Part shown: piece by piece, positions 22,399 to 34,085 of the stretch
How positions within the stretch are numbered: position 1 is the stretch's first letter
Layout of the letters: each line of letters starts with the position of its first letter
Assembly (NCBI RefSeq): GCF_020921035.1
Contig: NC_063158.1
Location: 3,082,001 to 3,146,000 of the forward strand
DNA from: Rhodamnia argentea
Taxonomy: Eukaryota; Streptophyta; Magnoliopsida; Myrtales; Myrtaceae
Length of the DNA: 64,000 nt
Direction: 5' to 3'
The notes under the pieces: generated by a model
The model's database searches: none
What the model saw: the letters and a program-made list of their open reading frames with translations, nothing else
What the model was told of the DNA's origin: nothing
Program-made: the position numbers and the translations under genes

Positions 22399-24815
22399 CT
22401 AGCAAACGAGCGATAATCTCAGAGAGGGAGCAGTGGGAATGTGCGTGCATGATGCCCAGCGAATGACTGATTCAGCCACTACAAAATCAATTTGATCAAG
22501 CTCCCCAAACCCTATCATGTGATTCCTTTTACTGTGTTTTCCTAATAACCTGGATCCACCAGTCCCAGTTCTCCGAGTTTCTGACCTCTTCTCTGCTTCT
22601 CCATCATACTTGCCAAAACCGAAAGAATCTGGCAGTACCAATGGTTTAGCCAAGCCTGATTCTGCATTCACAAACAAGGGGGCATATTAACGTTCTGTGA
22701 ACATAAATAAAGCGTACATTTCCACGTGTGAAGAGGAAAAAGTGCCTGTACCTCCATTGGTCACGGTAGCATTTGACATATTGGTTTGATATTCCAACAG
22801 ATAATTCTGTTGTTCAGTATCAGGACCCAGACCGAAGAAAGTAAAACTAGGCATTGATAGAACACTTGAAGGGAACCTTGGGCCTGAAGGACTTGATTTA
22901 GAGGCACTACTGAAAGAAAACCCCTCAATTGAAGATATGGAACATCCATCACCGACTAGGCAAGAAAAAAAAGATGACTTGCACGTGAATGCTGGTGATT
23001 GCTCCATGGAATTTGCACCAACGGCATGTGATTCATAGCTGAAGCTATAATCCTGAACCCTAGCAATAACCGGTGTATAAAAAGAACTTCCACCCACTTC
23101 AACCATTTCCTGACCCAGATTGACTTGCGTGCTTGTTTCTTGAACACCTTGTTCGCAGAGTTCCATCCAGGGATGATCTGTTAAATACCACAGTCGAGGA
23201 AAAAATTACCTCTACTCTGAGTGTGAGAAGAATGTATAGATATTATACTAATAGACTCTAATAAACTGATGAAAGTGTATGGATATATTAACTTCTCATC
23301 TAATGAGTATTGGAGAATCAAAGGAAACAAGCATTTTTCCATAAGCTTCACTATTAACTCATTCATACCACAATTTGAAAGCACGAAAATAGTAGAACTC
23401 ATCTGTCGGCAATAGTAAGTTTGCATAGAAAAGAACAAAATTGGAAAGCAAAGTTCCTCTTTGACAAGGCAAAAATACCTGTGAGTCTCAGCATGAATCC
23501 TGTCACAAAGTATCATTCAAAGATCTTTAAACTTCGCCTACCCTATTCGAATAATAGGTTTCTGAACCAATTTATTTTTTCTTCCTAAGATGCCAGGTAA
23601 TTCAACCCTACTTTACTGTCATCGAAGGACAAACATATATCTCCTTTCAACTAACGGCTGATGTCATATTCAAGGAATGTCATGAAGAGTCCCAACTCAA
23701 TCAGCCGAAATTTATGCTGAGTATCTCAAAATGTCTATATTTATACTTTATTAACACAAGCACATATCGTAGCAGGCCCTACCGTAAAAGAATAGATACA
23801 TTGTCATCATACCTATAACCTCCGCTGCTGTTAGTCTCTTGGTCGGATCTAATTGAAGCATTCCTGCAATCAAATCCTTTGCCAATGAAGATTTGCCTTC
23901 CCAATGACTGGCAGGAAACCGCAAATTCGCTGCTCTAACAGCCTCGAATATTTTTGACTTAGTCTTTCCCCAGAATGGGGGCACACCACTAAGTAATATA
24001 TACAAGATAACACCAGCACTCCACACATCCGCAGCCTGACTATAACCTCCCACAAGCACCTCCGGAGCTATGTAAAATGGACTACCAACAGTGCCATGCA
24101 ATCTCTGTCCTGCTAAAATACAAGATACGAATAATCAACAGGGAGTGGGGGTGGGTGGGGAAGAAGAGCAACAAAAAGATGAGACCCTGGACAACATCCA
24201 TGGAATTTGAAAGTTCTTACCAGGCCGAATATAGGTTGCAAGGCCAAAATCTGCCAATTTAATAGGAGAAGATGAGGATGTTGAAGCCAATAGAATGTTT
24301 TCTGGCTTCAGATCTCTGTGGACAATGCCATTATCATGACAATACTTAATTACTTGCATCAACTGCTTAAAAAGAACACGAGCCTCCATCTCAGAGAAGC
24401 TCCCATGTTTCTCAAGCTGATGAAAAAGCTCCCCTCCTACACATAATTCCATCAATAAATGAACATAGTCTTCCTCCTCATAAACAGCCTTGAGATTTAC
24501 AACGTTTGGGTGCCCAGATAACCTGCTCATTATTTCGATCTCCAGCTTCACACTTCGCAAGTCATCCGGCGTGACCAATCTATCTTTAGCGATGGATTTG
24601 CAAGCCAGAACCTCACCAGTCAACTTATCAGAACATGCCCTGATAACACCGAATTGCCCCCACCCCAACTGTTCTTCGAGAACATACCGATCTTTTAAAC
24701 AAGCAACTTGACTCGATTCCAAAATGGTTTCTGTAAGGCTATTGACTTTGTAACATCTGCGGAGTTGGACCAAAGAATTACTAAAGCCGGTGCCATCACA
24801 ATTGGCTATTTCCAT
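22399..24815 (-). CDS. PEPKR1: PEPKR1-type serine/threonine protein kinase
   Basis: Four exons on the minus strand: 24815-24221, 24109-23813, 23177-22752 and 22661-22399. All introns are GT-AG and all junctions keep frame, giving 526 aa, close to the known length of PEP carboxylase-related kinase 1. The kinase domain (about residues 44-305) belongs to the CDPK/SnRK group. It has the glycine loop GWGQFG at 51-56, catalytic Lys73, HRD at 166-168, DFG at 189-191 and APE at 213-215, so it should be active. The tail (about 306-526) is hydrophilic and Ser-rich and contains no EF hands, so it is not directly calcium-regulated as a CDPK would be. LKDRYVLEEQLGWGQFGVIR is characteristic of PEPKR1 rather than PEPKR2. 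The ATG at 24815 is the first ATG in the open frame; the frame extends further upstream only through non-ATG codons. The substrate is not predictable from the sequence. Confidence 0.93.
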
Positions 24816-25800
24816 ACAGCATAAAGATCGTCTTAACTCTGAGGTCAACGCACGAATACTCCAGAGAAAAATCCGCACTGCAAATGACAGAAGTGTCTCA
24901 CTCCACAGAAATCGAGCTCTTGCAGGTCGCAACCGAAATGCTCAGGCAAGAACACCAGCAACTGAGTTCATTCAAGAGCTTCGAAGCCAGAATAACTTGG
25001 CCACGAACAACGTCCGCCTAATCCATAGGATATGCTGAAATTCTTGGCCTGGAGCCATGAAATGGAAATGAACTGCAGAAATCGTTCTATTCCATCTTCA
25101 ACTCCAGTGACTGAGCATAGAACTCTCGAGATCGACTTCTTGACGAAATCAAACCGCCGAACAGAACTGAAACTGCAATTTCCGCACACCAAGGAAAAAA
25201 CGGATCAATCAACTGAGAACTCCAAGAACCAACTCACTATGGTACTGTGACAGTTGGCGGATGAAGCAAACAAGGACGCGAAGTAGCACCAGTCGAAGAC
25301 AAAGCATAGATCACTCAAGACATAACCACATCGCAGACTCCACAAGTTCTAAGGCAAGTAGTGAGAGAATTACAGGAACATTCATCACTGTCAAGACGCA
25401 TCGGATGCGAGAAATCCAGAGACCGACCTGCTCGAAGGAAGACGCCGGAGAACCAATGTCGAACGAGCCCATACGGCGTCGCGAATCAGAGTCTCTCTCT
25501 CTCTCTCTCTCTCTCTCTAACACACCAGTTTTCTTTTCTTCTTCTTCTTCTTCTCTCTCTGCAAGCTCCTCCTCCTCGCGACCGGAAACCGGAACGCCAG
25601 GTTCGGTAGCGACCCCGAAGTGACGGAGTGAGGAAAAAGCTAACAGTGCAGCCGTAGAATCGAAGGGACAATAGGACCGAGGGCAGTTGACTGACACGTG
25701 TACAACGAGAGCAGTCGCTAACGCGGTCATCCGCACCCGCAGACAGAATTTTTTTTTTTATCACCACCGGGTCTAATTAATCGAGTGAATTATAGCCATT
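24816..25800 (-). promoter_or_regulatory. PEPKR1 leader and promoter region with GA repeats
   Basis: Lies just upstream of the kinase start. On the gene's strand it carries a long (GA)n tract (25518-25492) and a (GAA)n tract (about 25553-25537). Both are typical of plant 5' untranslated regions and core promoters and can be bound by BBR/BPC factors. I could not identify a clear TATA box or decide whether the leader contains an intron. Confidence 0.45.
25492..25518. repeat. (TC)n microsatellite
   Basis: About 13 uninterrupted TC dinucleotides on the plus strand, which is (GA)n on the strand of the kinase gene. A (CTT)n tract follows at about 25537-25553. Likely length-polymorphic. Confidence 0.9.
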
Positions 25801-25807
25801 AATTTTG

Positions 25808-25829
25808 ATATATATATATATATATATAT
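25808..25829. repeat. (AT)n microsatellite
   Basis: Eleven uninterrupted AT dinucleotides in the spacer upstream of the PEPKR1 promoter. Confidence 0.9.
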
Positions 25830-26267
25830 GTAGCGGCCTTTGTGAAATTTATAACATCAGCAATTATAGTTTATTGGACTCACTCCATCCGCGTCCAATG
25901 AAGAAATTCTCGAATTCGATGGCTACATAATTTCAGGGCATCCCAATCTCGTTCCAAATGGCATCATGACACGATTGTGTGAAGGCAAAATGAGCTTTCA
26001 CACAATCAAGTTCGAAAGAGAGTGACTGCCCACGTCCAATAAAATTTCTTCGGGAGGGATATTTTATATGAACTTTTGTTTGGCGGAAATATATGTTGGT
26101 GATGTGGACACGCGACGACATGAATAAGGGAAGCAATTGGGTAGAGGGTCCAAAAGAGGAAATAGAATATCGAGCAATATCGATGACATGCTGAGTCGAT
26201 GACACGTTCAATTTTCGAAATTATCCGAAGGAATTATAATTTTTTTTTTAATTTGACGAAATTCGCA
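25830..26267. other. Intergenic, nothing recognised
   Basis: AT-rich spacer between the (AT)n tract and the Mutator-like element. Open frames are short and unrecognised. Confidence 0.5.
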
Positions 26268-26276
26268 CTCGGCAAG

Positions 26277-27098
26277 GAGAAAATATTGGATACCCAGGAG
26301 GTGCCACCGCATTTTTACCCACATCCACTCAGCGAAGGACACGTGTCCATGGGGCCACAACTCAGAGGCCGTCGCCTACGATCCTGCCCTGCTCTCTCGT
26401 CGGCAAACCACGCTGCCCCTCCACTGTCGCCTCCGACGAATCACCAAGTGAAGGCTAAGAAGAAGCCCTAAAAAAACTGGGAAAAAGTGTCTTTCAAGAT
26501 CATTGTCGCCGATACACCTTAGAGACAGAGAGAGAGACAGAGAAAGAACGGCAATTTTTTCTTTTATTTGCTTCTAAATGACTCATGAAAGAAGAAAATG
26601 TGCTAATTCAGAGATCTTTTCTTTGATTGTTGCTGCCCCTGTTCATATTTCCGCTGCGATTCGATTCTGGGTTTATAAGGGAGATGGAAGCCGGTCTTTC
26701 CTTCGCTCCAAGATCTCGGCCTCGGCGACGGGCCGGCGATGGATTAGTCGACGGGCGCCGAGATGTTGGTGCGGGGTAGCAAAGCTGTAGTGTGCTGGAG
26801 ATTGAGAATCTCGCCGTGAAGCTTGTCTTACTCGGCATCGATGAGGACCAGCTCGTCGGCAGGGTCGTAGGCAAGCAAGATCGAGGAAGAAGAAAGAGGG
26901 GAGAGGGGGGTCGTGGCCCGTGGGCGAGGAAGAGGGGAAGAAGAAAGAAAGAGGGAGGGGTGTTTATGGAAAAAGGAAAGTGAAGTGGGAAGAGTATGCT
27001 GAAAAAATCTGAATTGTGGGCCCATGAGACACGTGTCCTTCGTTGAGTGCATGTGGATAAAAATGCCGTCGCACATCGTGGGTACCCAATATTTTCTC
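26277..27098. mobile_element. Mutator-like non-autonomous element with perfect 9-bp target duplication
   Basis: An 822-bp insertion flanked by a perfect 9-bp direct repeat, CTCGGCAAG, at 26268-26276 and 27099-27107. The ends are inverted repeats of about 90 bp. The left end begins gagaaaatattggataccca and the right end, read inward, begins gagaaaatattgggtaccca; both continue through gcatttttaYccacat and gaaggacacgtgtc. Long terminal inverted repeats with a 9-bp duplication are the hallmark of the Mutator superfamily. There is no transposase. The interior (about 26370-27005) contains GA-rich and GC-rich sequence without an intact gene. It could be a captured fragment (Pack-MULE), but I cannot name a source. 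Confidence 0.87.
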
Positions 27099-27107
27099 CT
27101 CGGCAAG

Positions 27108-27597
27108 GGGAAAAGTTTCAATTGATTGTGACATTATCGTATTGTACGTAACACCTGACGAGGAGCGTGGGTGAAATTAACTTGGTGGGGCCCGGACGCT
27201 GAGTTGGTGTGGCTCCGGGGGGGAATGATTGTGTCACCAAGCCCATGACAATCCAAATTAGGTGACGTGGGTGGTAGGGGTCCCTCAAGAACTGGGCTTG
27301 CGCCACGTGGACTTGTTTGAGTGGAGACAAATGATATGGGACTCACTTTTAATTCAACTGGAGAACCAAATTCGGGTCCCCCCACATAAAAAGTCGTAGT
27401 TCCTACCGTCCGTTACACGAAAAAAAGAGAGAGACTAAATTGTAATGTAGATGATAAATAAAAAAAATTGTATGCAAAATTTTCGAGCCGAGCTGCCAAG
27501 AGCTCAATCGGGCTAGTCATAATGAATATAAGAACTTGCCCGAGCCCGCCCAAAAGTACCATCCGGGCCTATATGGCTTGGGCAGGCTTATGGGCTA
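27108..27597. other. Intergenic, likely older repeat
   Basis: Nothing encoding is recognised. The sequence from about 27480 to 27606 (gagcccgcccaaaag, gggcttgggcag-like words) continues on the far side of the next element at 28142 onward, which fits an older repeat interrupted by the element at 27607-28141. Confidence 0.4.
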
Positions 27598-27606
27598 CCG
27601 GGCCTA

Positions 27607-28141
27607 AAGAAAATGACACTTTTGGAGTCAAAAGTTATGTACGGATATCACTTTAGTGCCAAAAATTTCAATTAAATTAGTGTCAAGTTAGAGACAAAAT
27701 GATCACTTTGATGCTTTCGGCGAAAAATTCCGATCATTCTTAATACGTGGCATTTTTAATTAATTTTTGAATTTTAAGTGGTATTTTTTAAAAGAAAATG
27801 AAGTCCACATGGACTTCAAAATTTAGAAAATAAAATATGCAAATCAGGCGGCGAGAGTTACAGCAAGCCCTTGCCTCTTGATCTGCGATCCCACTTTTTT
27901 TTTTTTTTGAATTTTTAAGGTTATTTTTCAAATTATTTTAAATAAAAAAATTAAATTTTAAAAAAATTGCCACGGTGGACCTTCGGCGAGTCACGTCAGA
28001 GTCATATATTAATAAAAAAGTGTCACGTCGAATTTCCGATGAAACATATCAGGGTTGGTACCTAAGTAATTATTTTTCGAAAAAAACTTGGAAATAAAGT
28101 AATCCATACATAAATTTTGGCACTAAAAGTGTCTATTTTCC
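27607..28141. mobile_element. Small Mutator-like element with imperfect 9-bp duplication
   Basis: A 535-bp insertion with inverted ends. The left end reads gaaaatgacacttttgg and the right end, read inward, gaaaatagacacttttag, followed on both sides by caaaaxttatgtaYggat. The likely target duplications are CCGGGCCTA (27598-27606) and CCGAGCCTA (28142-28150), matching at 8 of 9 positions. The interior is AT-rich and non-coding. The 9-bp size suggests a Mutator-type miniature element, but the mismatch makes this less certain than for its neighbour. Confidence 0.6.
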
Positions 28142-28150
28142 CCGAGCCTA

Positions 28151-31129
28151 TGAGCAAAAACAAGTTAAGGCAAGCCTCTGGCTTTGTGCGCGCCTGCAAC
28201 ACATAAACGATGGATCTGCCGTGACGCGCTCGTCCTTATAAGGAAATAGTTATGGCGGAAAACCGTGCATCCCGTGGCGAGCGTGGAGAACATTAGGATT
28301 TATCGACGCGGGTCGTCACATACCATCTCGCATTGATTACTAAAGCCGCCGTTGATGCTGGCAAAATAAACTTCCGTGCAACATCGGATCGAATAGTGAT
28401 CGTGCAATGACGTCATGCTTTGGAAGACCAGTTGAATGCTTCCGTGGACATGGGCGTACGGTGTGAAAAACCGGGCTTTTGAAGCAACATGGTTAAATGC
28501 TTCCTAGGCGGTTCCTACTCGTACGAACCTCTCTTTACTTTTCTTCTTCTTCTTCTTCTCTCTTGCATGCACAAACATGTTTTTGGGCTGAAATATCAAA
28601 GGCCCAATGGGCCGAAGCCTTCTGTGTTCCAAGCCCATTCACTCGCCCTCCACGCTATTATTCTCTCGCACAAAATGTCGCCCAAAACGGCCTCTTGTTT
28701 CCAGCAGACAACATAAGATGCCATGTCCTGAGCAAAAGCGAAAGGAAACAAGACAAACATGTGAATGGAGAAATCACTGTCATGGACCATTTTTCCAAAA
28801 CCATGTTTAAGGCCCCCTTTTTCCCAGAATGGGCGAGCAGATTCTAACCGATCCGGCACGTGGGAACAGGCCCAAAAGACTCTATCCGCAATGTCTGGTC
28901 TAAAACTATTATTTTCTTAGGATTCTACTCTTCTTTTTTTTTTTGGGGGGTGGGGGGATTGTAGGTTTTGAGGTTCGAAGAGCATGAGATCTTTAATTTG
29001 GACTAGGAAAATTAGGTTCGGCTTGACATGCCAATTCATTAAATTGGTCCGATTGAAAGGTTTAGGCTGCTTTAAGACTTTTATGGTGCTTTTCCCCACT
29101 CTTGAGCAGTACAAGAGGTAAAGTAGGCGTTTTTGCGCATTCAACGCATGGCATCATTGCGATGTTCAGAGAAGCAACTCATAGTGCGTAAGAAATAACA
29201 ATTCCCAAAATTAAATGCAAAGTTATATAGGACGCATTTCACTCGAGACAAGAGTAGTCGATCAATTATGATACGTCCGTCCCGCAACAAACATCATATG
29301 CTGTCTCCCATCTCGAGGTAATGGCCTCATCCACACAAATCCTCCTATACATAAGAGACGGGGGTGGGGCCATCTCGTGCTCTCACATGCATAGTCGCCA
29401 TTTTCGAAAATCGAAACTTGCTTTACACAAACTTAACAAGCCTCGCGAGGGAAACGAAGGCGAAACTCTATGCGCCGGTCAACCAAACGGCCGACAAAAA
29501 TTGTCAGCGAACGGTAATTTTCGACAAAATGGCGTCGGCAATCCGTATTTCTTTCGGTGTTAAATGCAATTCTAACTCGTGTTAGCGACTTCGTAAAAAT
29601 AGATTAGCGAGAATTGACTAAAGTAAACGTAATATGTACTTTGCACTTAGAGGGTCCCGGGATGGGAGAGAAGACTGTGTAGGAAATGGTGATATGACAG
29701 GAGTGACGTGAATCCTTGCGGGGTCGTTGATAAGAAAAGCATGAGTAAAGAGGGAGACTTTAGGTGCGGATCTTCCCCCATCACCAGCCTTTCTTGATCT
29801 TCAAGCACTTTCCTCTCCAATTTCGCTTTCTCAGTTTATTCCCTTTCTTCATAAAGATTTTCCTTTTCGGACATTTTCGGACCGCATAAGGTTTAATGCC
29901 GCATAATTTTGGGTGTTCTTTAGCCCACTTGGGTGTCCTCCTACTTTATCTACTTGAAATAAAATGAGGTTATTCCCGATCATTAAAAAAAAAAAAAAAG
30001 TATCGCCAGAATTCTCAAACCGTAAAATCATGCCGGAGTTAACCCAAATTAGTTTCATGCCGCAAATCATGCCAAACCGGTGCCCAATGACAAATCTACC
30101 CTCGTCTAGCTTCCGTCTAATGTCCCCATTAATCGTGGAAGTAGAATGAGAAACAACTCATATGATCGGCGTGCGACGTGAAGAATCCAACATAAATGGG
30201 TATTCTGAATAATATCGTTTTGGCTCTGATTAAAAAAAAAAACTAACTAATATATGCTAATTTTGCTTGGGGAGCTCCATCGCTTTTCGAAAATCCGCTA
30301 AGTGGTAAAATTTGTTACGGGTGTGCGGACTTATAGCATATCCGTTACGCGAAAATTAATCTGAGATAAATGAGGCACGGCCGTACGAATTTGGGATTTT
30401 TGTTGTTGTTGTTGTACCAACCCTGCATCTAAAATACGAGATCGAGGATTTGCCAAGTCTATTAGAGATTTCAGGAAGACAAGTGGAGTGATGCTGATGC
30501 TAATGGTGAGTGAGACGGTTAGTTTAGGCCCAATCATAAGAAATGTTTGCCAAATGTGAGGTAATTAGTCCAAAAGAGTGGAGAAGTTTGTAGCATCCTC
30601 CCCAAAAAAGTAATGCATGGAAAGGTCGCCATCACATTTAAATTTTCGCAATCAAACCCACCCCCTCCAATCTCTTCATTCAAATCTCATCATTGTATCG
30701 CGGAAAGGAGCTCAATAAATAATCATTTCTGTTTTGTTTTGTTTTTATTTTTATTTGGTTTTGGTGGGGTTCTGTTTGATTTCTCCGCCACCTGCACCGT
30801 CCCAACCACCGCTGCCGAGCGGCGGGTGGGGCCGAGCGGCCTCAAATTCAGCAGCTAAAAAGCTGGGCCCTAAGCTTTCCTTCACGTGCTACTAGTAGAA
30901 GTCTCCACTCCACTCAATCATAAAAGTAGCCCAAAAAAAAAAAAAAACGCTTATTATAACAAATTTTTTGCAGTTTTTTATGTACTAATTTTTTCCATAT
31001 TATGCGTAATAATTATGGAATAATAATTTTCTCTCAATTTTCGAAGTATTATGATAGTTTTTCCAATTATATCGTGTTTCTGTCCGAATTTGATTGTTTG
31101 ATTCTTGCTAAAGAAACTTGCAACATAGA
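28151..31129. other. Intergenic spacer
   Basis: About 3 kb without a recognisable gene. It contains A/T homopolymer runs, a short (TTC)n tract at about 28540-28559 and a (GTT)n tract at about 30401-30414. All open frames are short and lack motifs. Confidence 0.5.
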
Positions 31130-31345
31130 TTAAATAGGAGTTGATAACGTGAAAAATCCCGATCGTACACATGTGATAAATTTATCCCGAATTAATTTTC
31201 GATAATAAAAATTTTCAAATTGATATGCACGCTTGTGATAAATTTATTCCGAACTAATTTTTTGATCTAGAAAATTTCAAACCGATACACTAGTGACAAA
31301 TTTACCTTTTATTAATTTTAGTTACTTGAATTATTATTAACTCGA
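31130..31345. repeat. 60-bp-unit dispersed repeat, partial copy
   Basis: Three diverged direct units spaced 58-62 bp apart carry the core gtgaYaaattta at 31173, 31235 and 31293. Each is preceded by a gatacac-like word and followed by an aattaatttt-like word. The same unit occurs at 33670-34085 and 62820-63170. This copy has units in one orientation only and looks truncated on its right. Confidence 0.65.
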
Positions 31346-33669
31346 TAAATAACGAATCTCGTTTCGAGGAGTTTTCTTAGTGCATGTTTTCGGGGTTTCG
31401 CTTTCATCGAATTTCGTTAGCGTAAAAGTCAAATTTCAAATGCGATCGGAGGAGTTTCGTGAATGTTTCACTCTTACTATTAGATCTGTGCTTGTTCAAC
31501 CTTTCTATTCCGCAAGACGATTGTGTTTGGGACACCGAATCTAGACTCGTGCACCATCGAAAGGTAAAGCCATATTGATAAATAAAGATCTCTATGCGTG
31601 CTCTTTTCTGAAGATGATGATGGGACGCTGATTTTGGTCCGAAGAAATCACAAATTTGTTTCAATTTGTTTTTTGTTTTTTTTGCATATATGAATTAAAC
31701 ATTATTTTACTATATATATCCCGTCTATTATTCTTGGTTTTGGGTCCAAGGGTGGGACGGGTGGAATCGAAAAAGCGTGCAACTTTTTTTGTGACAAAGT
31801 GACGGAGAAAGCTACGATTCCAAGGAGAGAGACGACAATCCCTTGCTTGGACTCTCGAGCTATTCATGGTTTATTTAATAGCTTCCTTGGATTTGCCAAT
31901 GTACTCGGTTTCAATTTCGACCAAAAAAAAAAACCCCCGACGCACCATTTTCAACACAAATCATAGTTTACATGGACTTTTTAAGTTTTGGCCCACTTGA
32001 TTGGAAATTTGGACACTCGACACCTTAATTGAAAAGGTTAAGACTTTCTTAGAATCCCATTTTGTATTGAATTTAAGTTACAAGAAATGTGTTAATCTCC
32101 GATTCTCTAATCCTACTGTTCATCTGATCTGATCGACTCAAAATAGGAAATTGAGTTTGGAGCGTTGTAGACTTAGATTAGATAAAATTTGTGCGACATG
32201 CAAACTACGTGGACTCCCATCCTTTTATCACGGGATTTTTATCGGGGTATGGTCGGAGACCCTTCGTTAGGCGAATAATGACTAACTTTTTTACCCGCCA
32301 CGTTGTAAAAACGATCTTAATTTTCATGTGGCTAGAGCGTTCTCGAGCCTTCTTGATAGCTCTAGCTAGAATGTTCATGACGAGAACTTGAGGATCGTAC
32401 GTGATTGTATTGTAGCCTTTCTTATTAATTACGAGTTTGTAGTAGCTGGGGAGAGTGGATCTCCGCTGCTGGACGGAGACATGATTATCTCAAACTCGTG
32501 AAGTACCTTGTTAACACGCCGGATACGATAGTATTATTTTCATCTGATAGCATCGAAGATCGAACTTGTATTACGCGTGTGATCCCAAATTCCTCTTTAA
32601 ATCTTATCGAACACCGAAGAAATCATTAGACATAAACATCATCGGAATTATATAAAAAAAAAACGTTTACACAATCATTTTAGAACATAACTAAACATCT
32701 CATAATGGCAGTCAGAACTCAGAAGGTACTAACTCGCAACGATATTTCTTAATTGTCGACTTGTGGCGCCACTGTATCGTCACCTGACGTGAAATGTCGT
32801 AGCTAGGATTCCGTAGTCCTCGCACAGGACTTAGTTGAGGTTCATAAATATGAAATCTGGCAGGCTGAGATTGCATTCATTGAGTGCTTCCAAAATTGCT
32901 ACAAGCCAAGAAAATTTAATCTAGACATTTCCCTTTTTTGATTTATTTTTGCGAAAATTTAAAAAAAAAAAAACGATATTGAATCCCTACTTTTTCTTAA
33001 TATCGGAACGCGTCGTATACCTAAATGCATTTTATCGCGATTCTAATAGCAAAAAGAAAAAGATATCTCCAAAACTCGATTTCGAAAATTTTCAATGAAC
33101 ACACTAATTTATTCTTGTAATCAAACATTGAAAACATTGAAAACCGAAATAACTTTGCTCGAGGAGAATATGTCGAGGGTCGCGAGTTAGAAACAATTGT
33201 TTAGCTGCTTTATTTTTACGGCATATTAATCAATCGTGTCTCATTTGGCTCCCATGTGATATTATATAGCATCGGTACTTGATCCAATTTTGACCGTGAG
33301 ATCATGACATATCGTCATCATCAGGAAACACGATTTGTGTCCCTTTTGGCCTATCAAATAAGATGTATTTTGCAAATTATACTTTTTTTTTTTGGGTAAG
33401 GTTTGCAAATTATACTTTGATTCTCGAGAAGAACAAAAAAAAACGAGCATGCGTACTGTCTTTGGGAATGCAACTTACTTCGTCAATTTTCGAGAAGAGA
33501 ACAAACTTTCATCAGCAAGAGGATTAAATGAGAGTTTGACCGTGGCAATTGCACCGAGATAAATGACCTCGAACGTTGCTTGTCCTTCAAGAACGAGGCC
33601 GCTTGGGATAAAATGCAGCCAAACGTAAAGCATGCAATACCAAAATTGCGATTTTGTTCACGGCGATTC
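31346..33669. other. Intergenic spacer
   Basis: About 2.3 kb of AT-rich sequence with several A-runs. I see no gene, RNA or clear element boundary. Confidence 0.5.
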
Positions 33670-34085
33670 TAATTAAATGATTCATAAATTTGCACATTTG
33701 TGATAAATTTACCACAAACTAATTTATTGACCACACAAAAACCAAAACCGATACAAGTATGATAAATGTACCCCAAATTAATTTTTCGACCACGAAAAAT
33801 CATAAACTGATACACTCGTGACAAATGTGTCATCCGTTATTTTCCATTAAAAGGAATTAATACCATGAAAAACTTCAAACCGATATATCTGTGCTAAGTA
33901 AAGGGTAAAAACTCCAATTTGGTACACCCGTCACTTATCACGTGTCATTTAACTAACAGATGGTAAATTTATCACATATGTATCAATTCATGGCTTTTGG
34001 TGGTCAAAAAATCAGTTTGAGGTAAATTTATCACATAAATATCAGTTCGGGATTTTTCGTAGCATTAATCATTTTTCTAACTATT
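33670..34085. repeat. 60-bp-unit dispersed repeat, fold-back copy
   Basis: The left half has forward units about 60 bp apart (core tgataaattta at about 33701, then diverged cores near 33761 and 33820). The right half has the same units in reverse orientation (taaatttatcacat at about 33964 and 34023). The two halves are thus inverted relative to each other, like a fold-back element with subterminal tandem repeats. The reverse complement of the right end reads gattaatgctacgaaaaatc, similar to the left edge of the copy at 31130. Confidence 0.65.

Noticed and set aside
22399..24815. Identification as a CDPK or as PEPKR2
   Set aside because: There are no EF hands, and the LKDRYVLEEQLGWGQFGVIR block with the Ser-rich tail fits PEPKR1 rather than PEPKR2.
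24816..24932. N-terminal extension of the PEPKR1 protein to 24932
   Set aside because: The upstream codon is TTG. The first ATG in the frame is at 24815, and 526 aa already fits the family.
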